From Synechococcus sp. AG-679-C18 (GTDB lineage Bacteria; Cyanobacteriota; Cyanobacteriia; PCC-6307; Cyanobiaceae), in NCBI GenBank assembly GCA_003210755.1, contig QCUL01000011.1, positions 1 to 64,000 of the forward strand: 64,000 bases of DNA, written 5' to 3'. Both the position numbers and the translations under genes were made by a program. The notes beneath the pieces are model-generated. The model worked only from the letters and a program-made list of their open reading frames with translations, was not told the origin of the DNA and did not search any database. Within the stretch, counting starts at the first letter, position 1. Each line of letters opens with the position of its first letter. Of the stretch, positions 17,455 to 26,861 are shown piece after piece.

Positions 17455-19022
17455 GTCGTCAGCGTTTCAAGAGGGAATCTTGACCCCTGTGCCTGCAGCC
17501 ATCGCCGCAACATGGAGGAGAAGTCCCATTGATCCTTTCGCGTGAGACCCAAAGCGGCTATGGGGTGTTCAACGTCGCAATCTTTGTGCTGGCCAGGGTT
17601 AGGGGGAGCTTTTGCAGGGGCGTAATGATCAGCTCGCTCACTGTTACGCGTGATTCTGTTTAATACCAACGCGGGCTCTGCCGTAATGCAGAACCCCTAT
17701 ATCCGGCCCTGTTGATCTGCGCTACACCCTTAGGGAAGAGAGCGATCCTGATCACATTTTGGCTCTTGGCAACTGCGAAGGTCCCCAACGTTCGCGGCTA
17801 TCTTTTCTTCATTCAGCGCTGAGACCCTTGAACGCCGACCGCCTGGATCTACCGCGTCATCCAGAGTGCTCCCGACCTGATCGTTGAGCTCCTCGCATCT
17901 CAGCCTCCTCCTCGATGGTGTGCTCTGGCCGCGCCAATCAACAGGCTGCGCTAAACCGGCAGACCAGAGTGCCGGTGGTGCTGCTTGAGGACGTGGGGAT
18001 CATCGTTTTTACCAATGGAGCAGCGCTGCATCAAGCAATTGGAGCAAGAGCTGGAGGCCTACCTGGGGATGTTGTTCTTCAACGGACCCAGGCTCTATGT
18101 GTTGGCTCTCAAGTCGTTTCGCTTGAGCTCGACGTGATCAATTCTCCGTTTTCGTTGGTTGCTACCAACGATGTGCTGCGCTTGAATGGCCTGGAGCGGA
18201 TCTTTGCCGAGATTCATCAAGACATCTAGAGGCATAATCCGGCCATATCTTTGTGCAGACATTATTCTTGGCGCTGCAGCCGTCCTGCCAGGAACAATGT
18301 TAAGGCTATCTCTGTGCTGTATATGCAAATCTGCGCATGGCCGATTTTTTGAAATTCAAGGTGATTTCAGAAGCGGCCTATGCCTTCGGGGTTGGTGGTC
18401 CACTCAGGCTCCCTATTGCTGCATGGTGATCTAAGCGTGCTGAGCTCTCACGTTTTCAAGATGTTCAATTCCTTTGAGGCTGGCGCAACCGTCTGTCAGG
18501 GCGCGAAGACAAGGAAGCCCATCGACCGCTTCAAGAACTTCGGTTTAGGGGATGAGCAACAATGGCGGCCAACGGCATCAAGGCCTAAATGAGTGAGTTG
18601 CAAACTTCGGTATGAAGTGGCGCTGTTGCCGGGCGTTAATGCTGCGATGGGGAAATGCGGAAGATAACTTAGGCCTATCTGGAACAATTACCTGAGATCT
18701 CAAGGCCAGTGCTGCTGGATTTTAGAGTCTGCAAACGGCCGAACCACGCCTACTTCCTTTTGCTGATCAAAGAAACAGCCGCCTTCAGCAGCGATGAGCT
18801 GTTGGCAAAGCTGCGGTCTCTAGGGATTGTGCGTGGCGTTACATTAATCTGGTGATTCCGAGGGTTAAATTAAAATTTTTGAATTGCCAGATTGAAATCT
18901 AGGCAGCTAAACAGATTGCACTCCGGCATCAACAGAGGCATTCACCTCATTTACCCCGACATGAATTATTAGGCGGTGCTGCTTTCACTATCTAATGCCC
19001 AAGCCCACTACCAACATCAATT
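17455..19022. other. Gene-poor gap with decayed coding sequence
   Basis: About 1.57 kb without an intact gene. Its moderate GC content and broken reading frames look like decayed genes, unlike the AT-rich spacer before galE. A likely Rpn/DUF2887 remnant at 17838-18229 is listed separately. A second stretch, about 18679-18855 (+ strand), reads as some 55 coding-like residues (for example HAYFLLLIKETAAFSSDELL) with no start and was not identified. A 78-residue minus-strand frame (17433-17669) overlapping the uxs end could be a small gene but has no recognisable feature. Confidence 0.5.
17838..18229 (+). pseudogene. Decayed Rpn/DUF2887-family (PD-(D/E)XK) protein remnant
   Basis: One frame from about 17841 reads AWIYRVIQSAPDLIVELLAS followed by QPPP, close to the N-terminal pattern of cyanobacterial DUF2887/Rpn-type proteins (a FYRxFQxxPxLxFELLGxPP-like opening). 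A second frame at about 17912 gives LDGVLWPR, matching the RIDGVFLP segment that follows in that family. A third, longer frame (17915-18229) covers the region where the nuclease core would be but has lost the motif order. The frames do not join, so the gene is inactive. These proteins are related to transposon-linked recombination nucleases and often appear in many decayed copies in cyanobacteria. The identification rests on remembered family patterns and needs a profile search. Confidence 0.4.
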
Positions 19023-20894
19023 TTGCGCCTTCCCGTAGTCCTGCACAATTTCCTCAATCCCCTTCTGGGCCAGGAGCCTGCAATCCAGCTGATTCGCCAT
19101 ACAGCACGGCAGCAGTGGCGAGTGATTGCTCTGAACCTGGGAACCAGCCTGCTGCAGGCGGCCACGGAAGGTGTCACCTTGGCGGTGGTGTTTCTGGCCG
19201 TGGAAGTGTTGTCGGCCCCGGCCGGCGGATTCAACTGGGCCACCAACCCGTTGGTGGGTTGGTGGCCGGCGGCGGCGGCCTGGATGAATGGGCTCACCGC
19301 CACGATGGTGGTTCTCAGCATGCTGGCGCTGGCGGTGCTACTGCAGGCGCTGCAGAGTTTCAGTCGCTTCCTGAACCGGGTGAGCGTGGGTTACTTCTCA
19401 GCTCGCTGCAGGGCGCTTGTGACATCCCGGATCCACAGCCAGGTCCTCAGCTTCAGCTTTCCCTGTGCCAGTAGCTACCGGGTGGGGGATCTCCTCAGTT
19501 ACGCCAGCAGGGGGCCTGATGCCGTTCGTAGGCAGATCGAATGCCTGAGCAACGTGATGGTGGGTCTGTTAATGACAGCCACTTACCTGGTGGTTCTGGT
19601 GGGCATCTCGCCGTGGATGCTGCTGGCGGTGCTGCTGATGGGCGCCTCAATCATGCTGCTGCAGAATCAGTTGCTGCCGCGGATCCGAGCGAGATCGAAG
19701 GGCGTGACCCTTGCCCAGGTAGAGATCAGCAGCCGGATCACCGAGGATTTTCAGGGCCTGCGGTTGCTGCACAGCAACGGTCATCTTGATGAGTCCGATC
19801 AACAATTGAGAAGGCGCATGGGTGAGCTTGAGCGGCAGTTGCGCGCTCAGTCGCGGCTGTTAGCGGTTGTGGAACCTTTCTCCAGCTTCCTGCCGATTCT
19901 GGCAATTGCACTGATCGTTGCCATCAGCCTGCTGCTGCTGGGGGGGCGCAACTCGGGGGTGTTGCCCAGCCTGGTGACGTTTGTGCTGGCGCTGCAACGT
20001 CTCACCATGCGCTTGAGTCTTTTGTCCTCAACGATTAATCAACTGGCCGCCAACACTGCAGAATTGGAACGTCTTAATCAGATCCTCTCGCCCAAAGGCA
20101 AACAGTTTCGGCGCCTTGGGGGCTCCCTCTTCAGGAACCTCGAGAGTGCGATCCGATTTGAGCGGATCGGCCTGCAGTACAGCCCCGAACTCCCCCCGGC
20201 CCTGGCGGACATCTCCTTCACCCTCCAGCAGGGTCAGATGCTTGCCCTGGTGGGATCCAGCGGTGGTGGCAAGAGTTCCATTGCAGATTTGCTCGTCGGC
20301 CTCTATTCATCGACCTCCGGCCAAATCTGGGTTGATCACACACCTCTGCAGCACCTGGAGTTAGCCAGCTGGCAGCAGCGTCTGGGGGTGGTGAGCCAGG
20401 ACACGTTTCTGTTCAACTCCACAATCGCGGAGAACATCGCCTTCGGTACGCCTGGGGCCAGTCAGGCCAAGATCGCAGCTGCCTGCGAGGCTGCCCAGGC
20501 GGCTGAGTTTATCGAGAGATTGCCGCATGGCTACGACACCCTGGTGGGTGAGCGTGGCTACAGGCTCAGCGGAGGCCAGAGGCAGCGGCTGAGTCTGGCG
20601 CGGGCAATCTGTCGTGATCCAGAGCTTCTGATCCTTGATGAGGCCACCAGCGCGTTGGATTCTCAGAGCGAACTCCTAGTGCAGGAGGCGATCGAGCGCT
20701 TGGACAGCAACTACACGGTGCTGGTGATTGCCCACCGACTTAGCACGATCGTACGGGCCGACCAGATCCTGGTGCTTGATAAGGGCCGTGTTGTGCAACA
20801 GGGCAATCACACCAGTCTACTAACTGAGGTCGGTCTTTACCAACAGCTTTGGGTGCAGCAATCTACGACCGCCCAACCGGCTGCTCGTAATTGA
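19023..20894 (+). CDS. ABC transporter, fused membrane and ATPase domains (MsbA-like exporter)
   Basis: The 623-residue half-transporter has an N-terminal membrane domain with about six helices (roughly 35-345) and a C-terminal nucleotide-binding domain from about 375. Walker A is GSSGGGKSS (about 416), the Q-loop is VVSQDTFLFN, the signature is LSGGQRQR (about 519), and Walker B is LLILDEATSALD (about 538), followed by the H-loop IAHRLST. All ATPase motifs are intact. Such exporters flip lipids, lipid-linked oligosaccharides or peptides across the inner membrane; in this island a lipid-linked glycan is likely. The start is uncertain: an upstream in-frame stop lies at 18993, no ATG is available before the membrane domain, and TTG at 19023 was chosen. 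Confidence 0.88.
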   Translation: MRLPVVLHNFLNPLLGQEPAIQLIRHTARQQWRVIALNLGTSLLQAATEGVTLAVVFLAVEVLSAPAGGFNWATNPLVGWWPAAAAWMNGLTATMVVLSMLALAVLLQALQSFSRFLNRVSVGYFSARCRALVTSRIHSQVLSFSFPCASSYRVGDLLSYASRGPDAVRRQIECLSNVMVGLLMTATYLVVLVGISPWMLLAVLLMGASIMLLQNQLLPRIRARSKGVTLAQVEISSRITEDFQGLRLLHSNGHLDESDQQLRRRMGELERQLRAQSRLLAVVEPFSSFLPILAIALIVAISLLLLGGRNSGVLPSLVTFVLALQRLTMRLSLLSSTINQLAANTAELERLNQILSPKGKQFRRLGGSLFRNLESAIRFERIGLQYSPELPPALADISFTLQQGQMLALVGSSGGGKSSIADLLVGLYSSTSGQIWVDHTPLQHLELASWQQRLGVVSQDTFLFNSTIAENIAFGTPGASQAKIAAACEAAQAAEFIERLPHGYDTLVGERGYRLSGGQRQRLSLARAICRDPELLILDEATSALDSQSELLVQEAIERLDSNYTVLVIAHRLSTIVRADQILVLDKGRVVQQGNHTSLLTEVGLYQQLWVQQSTTAQPAARN

Positions 20895-21447
20895 ACGCTA
20901 GAATTGAGGCTCCAGTTCGCGCTGATGCTAACCAGGAGCAACGCCCGTGGGGCTGTTCATATCAGCTTCAGTCTGGTGTAGTAAATCAGGTCATGATCTC
21001 AAGTCGGGGATGTGCGAGATCAGGCAGTATTCAGGTGATTTTCCTTTGAATGGCGGCTACCCTGAAATTATTCGCTTGTCAGGCCGAGAGCATTGGCGCA
21101 TTATGCAGCTCACCGACGCGAATTTTGCGCTGCAGGCTTTCTACTGCATTCCTTTTATTGGCTAGCTGCCGGCTGTGGATTTTATATTGAAGAATTGAAA
21201 CTTCTCATTTAATTTAGTGCATCTCCTGTGGATCAGTTTCTCCACCCACTCGATCAAGGAAATCGGCTGCCTTCACGACTAATCCATCCTTTTGATTGTT
21301 CTATCAGGATATTTTTAATCCAGTTCCAAAAAATAACTCATCAACCTCAGCTGTCGCTTGTGTCACTAGAGGTATCTCATTGAGGGTAAAGTAGTCAATA
21401 AATCTCATCTCCTATCCATTCTAAAATTTTCATAAATTATCAAAATA
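20895..21447. other. Gap without a supported gene
   Basis: About 550 bases between the ABC exporter and the broken methyltransferase. A 72-codon GTG-started frame at 20947-21165 is open but shows no recognisable motif and no good ribosome site, so it is not called. The second half is AT-rich and probably contains the promoter for the following gene. Confidence 0.45.
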
Positions 21448-22332
21448 ATGCCAATTCCTGATCCATGCATGTGGTGGAAACCTTTACTACGTTGTCCAGA
21501 CTGTGGCGCCACTCTTGAGGCAAGCAACCAGGGGTTCAGCTGTTCAGGAGGTTGCGGCTGGCAGAGCAGAGATGGGCGAGATCTGCTCTGCCAAAATCCA
21601 AGACCCTGTTCCCTTACCCACACCCGTGATCCAGGCCTCGATCCAGACGCTTACTTACAGGAGCTGAACACTGACCCGCCACCATCCTGCTATACCGGCC
21701 CAGCCGCCCTACGAGACTCGACGCAATTTCTTTCTGTGCTTCAAGACCAACTGCAGCCGGGTGATGCGGTGCTCGACCTAGGTTGCGGACCTAGAGACCA
21801 GGCATTGCCGTTGCAGTCGTTGGGTTTTCGTTATGTGGGTGTCGACGTCGACTCCCCAGCGGCCGATTTGCTCGTCGACGGTCACACCTTGCCCTTTGCA
21901 GATTTCAGCTTTGATGCAGTGTTTTCCTATGCAGTGTTGGAGCATTTACGGGATCCGCTCATGGGCCTGGTAGAAGTTGCACGTGTGCTCAAACCCGGTG
22001 GTCTCTATCTCGGTACAGTCTCTCTGGGAGAGCCTTTCCATGCTTCTTTTTCTCATCAAACCGCTTGGGGACTGTTGGCACTTCTTCATTAGGTGCCTGA
22101 TTTACGCGTTGTCAGGCTCTGGTCCACTCGCGACACGTTGCACGCTCTGGCCAGTATGGGGCGTTATCCACGTTTGATCCGCAACGGCCTTCAATCTTTA
22201 GCCACGCTCCATGAGCAGCTGCCTGTGCTTGCACCCCGTCGCATGCGATGGCCCCAGAAGAAGAAGCAGATCGATGCTCTTCATCGAGCTGGATCGATTG
22301 GCTTCGTTGTAGAGAAAGCGGTAGAAAATTAA
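21448..22332 (+). pseudogene. Class I SAM methyltransferase with N-terminal zinc ribbon, interrupted by TAG
   Basis: The open frame from 21448 to 22092 gives 214 residues: an N-terminal zinc-ribbon-like part (RCPDC near 11, then SGGCGW), followed by a Methyltransf_11 domain with motif I LDLGCGPRDQ (about 110), a VDVD motif II and the LEHLRDP loop. It ends at an in-frame TAG (22090-22092). The same frame then continues open to 22332 with VVRLWSTRDTLHALASMGRYP and so on, which is the normal C-terminal extension of such proteins. A single substitution at the TAG would restore a 294-residue protein. As written, the truncated product lacks the C-terminal part of the fold. It could be a recent pseudogene or a sequencing error. 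The family methylates sugars, lipids or glycan ends. Confidence 0.8.
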
Positions 22333-22945
22333 TCAGGCTTCTCTGCCGGATAAATTTAACAGCGAACTGAGGCCTGGTTGATGTATCATGATCATGAATT
22401 GGTAATGTGATATTAACGGAGAATTTTCGGATCAAGTGAATCTGTAGAGCAATTGATTGTGCCACTTGCTGGTAATTCAATTCGTCAACATGTTCAAATC
22501 TTTAGTCAAAACTTCCAAAATATTTAACATTCAATAAATTAAGCTACTGACCAGCTTCTTTGCGGATGATTTTTCCTTCCGTTTGCTAGATAACTTCCAT
22601 CCAAAAGTTCTTGCCCAGTAGATATCATGGAGGGCGTTGCATGCAATGACGTATATCATTTTAACATAATGGTTATTAAAGCATGCGCTTTATTATGTAG
22701 CGGCATGTCATTATTCTCAATGCTCACTAAGCTAGTGGCAACTGAGATTGAATTCGCTGATCAGCTCAAGAGAATAAATATTTTCTCTCTATCTGGTTAA
22801 TTCATAATAATGCCTTTTCCCATGGTTAGGGGGTTTCGGGTGCATATTGGCAACGAAAGGCTTGTAGAGTAAGATAGAATTTAAAAATGAAAGTTAGATT
22901 CTGTCGATTCGAATACCTAGGTTTCGCTACAGAGATGTCAAATTC
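22333..22945. other. AT-rich gap without a gene
   Basis: About 610 AT-rich bases with no supported coding sequence. A 12-base palindrome (tcatgatcatga) lies at 22386-22397. Nothing else stands out. Confidence 0.5.
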
Positions 22946-23876
22946 ATGGTTTCTTTTCCTATTGCTAACACGAAAATATTGTGCTGTCGGCCAAGGGTAG
23001 GCTTGGCCGATTCGTTTGCGCAGATTAGCAAGTGCATGATTTATGCAAAAGCTCATAATCGAAGGCTATGGATTAATGCTAAGAGTGCTGGCCAACTTCA
23101 AAGATTAACTGATTATTTTTTAGTTCATGCATCTTCTTCGAAAACAATTGCCCTGACTGAAAGTCTTAATCAAAGTTTGCTAAATGAATCATATTCGAGT
23201 ATTTTAACCTTAGCCGAGTTGAGGGATCTTGACTCTCTGTTTCCAGTCTACGATCAAGTATTAAATAAACACATTGATCCTCGCTCAAAGCTCGTAACCA
23301 CTTTTGATTTCAATATAGATTATCCACACGATATTCTTCTCCATGAGCAGTGTGGATCAGGCCCTTCCTGGAATGTTTTTGAACGCCTTGTACTCACCTC
23401 CAAAGCTAGAATATCCATATCAGAAAGATTGAGAGAATTACCCCCTAGATATATGCTGTTCACATACGTAATACAGATCTAAAAACAAATTACAAAGAAC
23501 AGCTGAAATCTATCAGTGCCAAACTCTATAAGCATGGTCTGCCTGTATTGATATGTACTGATAATTACCATACTCTCCAAGCTTGCAAAATTCTTCTTGT
23601 GGGTATAGACGTTTTGTCAATTTATAAATTCCCTAACAACTCTAAACAAGCTATGCCTTCTTCACTGCATTATAATTTGAATACTGGCAGGCTGGGATGG
23701 TGACATTGGCTTGCTATCTGAATCTTATGGCCTTAGCCTTGTCTGAAAATCTCTTCATTCTACAATTAGAAAATGGATTTTTCTCTGGCTTTAGCACCAT
23801 AGCGCAAGACTTGCATTCGCGGCCTTGGATTCTCGAGCGGCTCTTCGGCTCTCGAATCGCTGAAATTCGTCTATAA
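22946..23876 (+). pseudogene. NodZ/fucosyltransferase-like transferase, two frameshifts
   Basis: Three successive frames together read as one protein of about 310 residues. The first (22946 to about 23455) has the opening RPRVGLADSFAQISKCMIYA, equivalent to the GxLNxxxQIxxxxxYA start of NodZ-like transferases. The second frame, entered near 23455, gives AVHIRNTDLKTNY, the conserved donor-binding HxRxTD motif, and continues to about 23690 (ICTDNYHTLQACK). The third, entered near 23675-23690, gives AGMVTLACYLNLMALALSEN and ends at TAA 23874-23876. Because the motif order is intact, the lesions are recent. The family transfers fucose or related sugars to glycans. A 92-residue minus-strand frame over the 3' part is a shadow. 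Base composition is AT-rich compared with the island's intact GT4 genes. Confidence 0.78.
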
Positions 23877-23920
23877 TAACGGTACTGGGTTTTGATAATA
23901 ATCTTTATTGATTGGATGAA

Positions 23921-24730
23921 ATGAATATAGCGCTTTGTTTTTCTGGTCAGGTTCGAGAATTTGCAGTAACTTTGAGAAGCCTTAGAAAACATATTTTAAG
24001 GCCGCTCCGCTCACACAATGTCTATCTGTTTTGCCATACACCTGCTGTTGGTAAATACCCAGAGCGGTTTGGTCTTCACTTTACGTCAATCCATCGTGAA
24101 GAAAACGAGCCGAGATCCTTTCCATTTCTTGAAGATCTTTCGATTCACCACGATGTTGAAGCTCGCCCCTGGAACCAAAGTGATCCTTTGATTGGTTATG
24201 TCCGGCAATTGAGAAGTATCTATTTAGCTCATCAGCTACAACGAGATTTTGCTCAAACCAACAACATCAAGTTTGATCTAGTTTTTCGGCTTCGATTCGA
24301 TAACCTTTACATCCAATCTCTCGAGCCCTTAAGCTCTTTGGCCTGCTCTGCTCTTTATGTGCCCGCCCATGACAGCTGGGGTGGCGTGAACGATCGATTT
24401 GCGTTCGGGCCACCCGAGATGATGGATGTTTATTGCAACCGCTTTAATGAGTTAACAGCTTTTTATAAAAAGAGGGTCTTCATTCACCCTGAAACCCTTC
24501 TTAAAGATTACTTAGTGCACTGTTCTGTTCCTGTGAGGCATACCCGAGTGGTTCATCATCTCTATCGCCACGGAACCCTTAACAAAGCAAACTTCAAAGT
24601 TGAAGAAGGAGATGACCCTTTCTTCTCACCACAACAGCCAGGGATGCGTTGGCGCTTCCAGATCAAAAAGCACTTTGGTGGTATGTTCTATAATAAATTA
24701 GCGCTCTTTTGGTGGAGGTTCTTTTGCTAA
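23921..24730 (+). CDS. Hypothetical glycan-biosynthesis protein
   Basis: The ATG at 23921 gives about 269 residues beginning MNIALCFSGQVREFAVTLRS. This opening (IALCxSGQxR) is known to me from uncharacterised proteins in polysaccharide loci and phage genomes. A central FDLVFRLRFDNLYI segment resembles an acidic metal-binding position of nucleotide-sugar transferases (RxRxD), and DSWGGVNDRFAFG follows. No membrane helix is present. I infer a glycosyltransferase-like role from context and these motifs but cannot assign a family. The gene lies 45 bases after the broken NodZ-like gene and is AT-rich. Confidence 0.7.
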   Translation: MNIALCFSGQVREFAVTLRSLRKHILRPLRSHNVYLFCHTPAVGKYPERFGLHFTSIHREENEPRSFPFLEDLSIHHDVEARPWNQSDPLIGYVRQLRSIYLAHQLQRDFAQTNNIKFDLVFRLRFDNLYIQSLEPLSSLACSALYVPAHDSWGGVNDRFAFGPPEMMDVYCNRFNELTAFYKKRVFIHPETLLKDYLVHCSVPVRHTRVVHHLYRHGTLNKANFKVEEGDDPFFSPQQPGMRWRFQIKKHFGGMFYNKLALFWWRFFC

Positions 24731-24860
24731 TATTCATAATCATCCTGAGCCAACTCATTTCAAAATTGTTTTTCCTTTGATATAAATATAGTCAAAATGT
24801 ATGCTCACATGTTCTACCATTTGCTAAATTATCAAAAGCTATTGTAATCTCATTAACCTT

Positions 24861-25865
24861 ATGCCAGTCGAAACCAAATACGTAGTTGTTAAATCAAACA
24901 AGGGTGCAGGCTTGGGCGATAATCTCTGCTCAGTTTTCGCTGGTATCGTTGTTGCTACAGTTTACGGTCGCAAGCTTATAGTTGACTGGAGCGACGGTTC
25001 ATTTGGAGAACCAAACATGAACGTGTTCCCGCTTCTGTTTGATTTAAGTCCCAGTATTTCTACTGATAAATCTCTAAGCGAGCTTAATGGCTCAACTTCT
25101 GTACAGCCGCCTTCATGGGTTGGTAACCTTTTAAGGCATTCATATGAGCTCTATCTTGAGCAAAACTGGGATACATATCAGAGGAAGCGTACAATTGATC
25201 TTCTTTCATCTGACCCTCAGTATTTCAACTCTGAAGTTGATATTCTTGTAATAACTGACTTTACTAGGTTGCCCTGCCAGAGCACCTTAAAGGACCTTGC
25301 TCCAGTGGTTGCTGGACATATCAAACCATCCCAAACAATCCGAAAATATCTTGATGATTATATAAGTTTAAATCTTACTCAGCACTACATTGGAATTCAT
25401 GTGAGGATGACTAGTGAGAAAGGAGCTCAGGAGAAATCTAGAAAGCTTTCGTATTATATTCAATTACTAAAAGAAATCCGAGCAGAAAACCCTTCTTTGA
25501 AAAAGATCTTTCTTGCCACTGATAATGCCTCTGTTATCAATGAGTGGAAGAATATTTTTCCTGATGTTGTTGTGCGTCAGAAGCTAATGCCAAAAGCTGG
25601 CGACCCTATGCACCTTACAGAATTTGGTTTGTCCAGGTTTGAAGTGACAATAGATGCTGTTCTTGATATGCTAATTCTATCTAAAGGTAATTTTTTGCTC
25701 TTCCCAGATAATTCATCATTTAGCCTTTCTAGCGCAATATTAAGTGGACTTCCATCTGGTAATATTTATCCAATTCCTTTTAAGCCAGTCTCTCCTTTTG
25801 TTTTACGCCTTGTATCTAAAATGCATAAAATACTCCTTCTCTTGATCTCAAAAATCAGGCTGTAA
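24861..25865 (+). CDS. NodZ/fucosyltransferase-like glycosyltransferase
   Basis: The 334-residue protein opens with a Rossmann-like loop GAGLGDNLCSVFAGIVVA followed by YGRKLIVDW, the usual N-terminal half of the NodZ/FUT8-like superfamily. The second half has the donor motif HYIGIHVRMTSEK (about 173-185) and IFLATDN (about 213), where GDP-sugar binding residues lie. Members transfer fucose or another 6-deoxy sugar to a glycan. It is intact, in contrast to the related broken gene at 22.9-23.9 kb. It is followed after 4 bases by the FkbM methyltransferase, so the two are probably co-transcribed. Confidence 0.72.
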   Translation: MPVETKYVVVKSNKGAGLGDNLCSVFAGIVVATVYGRKLIVDWSDGSFGEPNMNVFPLLFDLSPSISTDKSLSELNGSTSVQPPSWVGNLLRHSYELYLEQNWDTYQRKRTIDLLSSDPQYFNSEVDILVITDFTRLPCQSTLKDLAPVVAGHIKPSQTIRKYLDDYISLNLTQHYIGIHVRMTSEKGAQEKSRKLSYYIQLLKEIRAENPSLKKIFLATDNASVINEWKNIFPDVVVRQKLMPKAGDPMHLTEFGLSRFEVTIDAVLDMLILSKGNFLLFPDNSSFSLSSAILSGLPSGNIYPIPFKPVSPFVLRLVSKMHKILLLLISKIRL

Positions 25866-25869
25866 AATA

Positions 25870-26769
25870 ATGACTTCTTTGCTCTATAAAACAATTAAAA
25901 GGCTAAAGCCTCGCCCATCTCCTTTTCCGCTCATTCGCGTAGGCCCTTTTTCTGATGGTGGATATTTACTCCCTAATGATCTCAGTGGAATTTCGGCATG
26001 TTTCTCTCCTGGAAATGATAACCGCAAGCCATTTGAAGATTCTCTTTTGCATGGATGGGGTATTCAATCTTATTTGCTTGATAAAAGCTCAGATGTTGAC
26101 CAATTTGCAACTCCACTGCTTTCGGGTCAATCTTTTCGCAAATTGTGGTTATCCGCTTTTCCTGCTGAGGATTCAATTACTCTGTCTCAGTGGCTAGCTG
26201 AAGCTGATGTTCCCAACGATCAAGATCTAATCTTGCAGATGGATATTGAAGGAGCCGAGTGGCTTATTTTGTCCTCTGTTCATTCGTCTATACTTTCTAG
26301 ATTCAGAATTATTGTAGTTGAATTTCATGGTTTAGGCGATCTTCTTAATTCGACAAAACTTGCTTCCTTGCATGCACCAGCTCTTCTCAATCTTACTTCC
26401 CACCACACTTGTGTACATGTTCACCCAAATAATACCGGTAGCGAACTTATGATCCCTGGCACTGCGATCAATATTCCTACGATACTTGAATGTACATTTT
26501 TGAGAAACGATCGTTTTGATGTGCGTTTTAATAGCTTTATCCCTTCTCCGCCAATACTGCCTCATCCACTTGATAGGTGCTGTTCATCCAACTATCCTTC
26601 TCTATCGTTATCAGCAGGCTGGTCTGCAAATACGATGAAATTCTCTTGCTATGCTGTTTTTTTCGCGGCTTTGATGCACCGTTGGAGTCTTATTCGGCGG
26701 CGAATGGTAAAAAATAATCGATTTTTGGATTTTATTTTAACATTGATATGTCCCGAGCAAGACAAATGA
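25870..26769 (+). CDS. FkbM-family methyltransferase
   Basis: The 299-residue protein contains the FkbM hallmark LQMDIEGAEW (about 126-135), followed by FRIIVVEFHGL. The N-terminal part has VGPFSDGGYLLPND, where the glycine-rich region differs from the classic SAM motif. FkbM-type enzymes usually O-methylate sugars or polyketides using SAM. The start lies 4 bases after the NodZ-like gene. A C-terminal arginine-rich and hydrophobic tail (about 258-285) could attach to the membrane. The likely role is methylation of a sugar in the surface glycan. Confidence 0.75.
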   Translation: MTSLLYKTIKRLKPRPSPFPLIRVGPFSDGGYLLPNDLSGISACFSPGNDNRKPFEDSLLHGWGIQSYLLDKSSDVDQFATPLLSGQSFRKLWLSAFPAEDSITLSQWLAEADVPNDQDLILQMDIEGAEWLILSSVHSSILSRFRIIVVEFHGLGDLLNSTKLASLHAPALLNLTSHHTCVHVHPNNTGSELMIPGTAINIPTILECTFLRNDRFDVRFNSFIPSPPILPHPLDRCCSSNYPSLSLSAGWSANTMKFSCYAVFFAALMHRWSLIRRRMVKNNRFLDFILTLICPEQDK

Positions 26770-26861
26770 GTCTAATCTTTGCATATGAAAAAAATTCATA
26801 ACTTTAGCCTCGGCTTTGTACTCCTATCCGTCTTTTGTTTATTCAAGGTCTTTCCGGGGTT

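Noticed and set aside
17433-17669. 78-residue minus-strand frame convergent with the UDP-glucuronate decarboxylase
   Set aside because: It has coding-like composition but no family features; left as a note in the gap entry instead of a gene call.
23714-23992. 92-residue minus-strand frame
   Set aside because: It is a shadow of the third frame of the broken NodZ-like gene, whose motifs fix the plus strand as coding.
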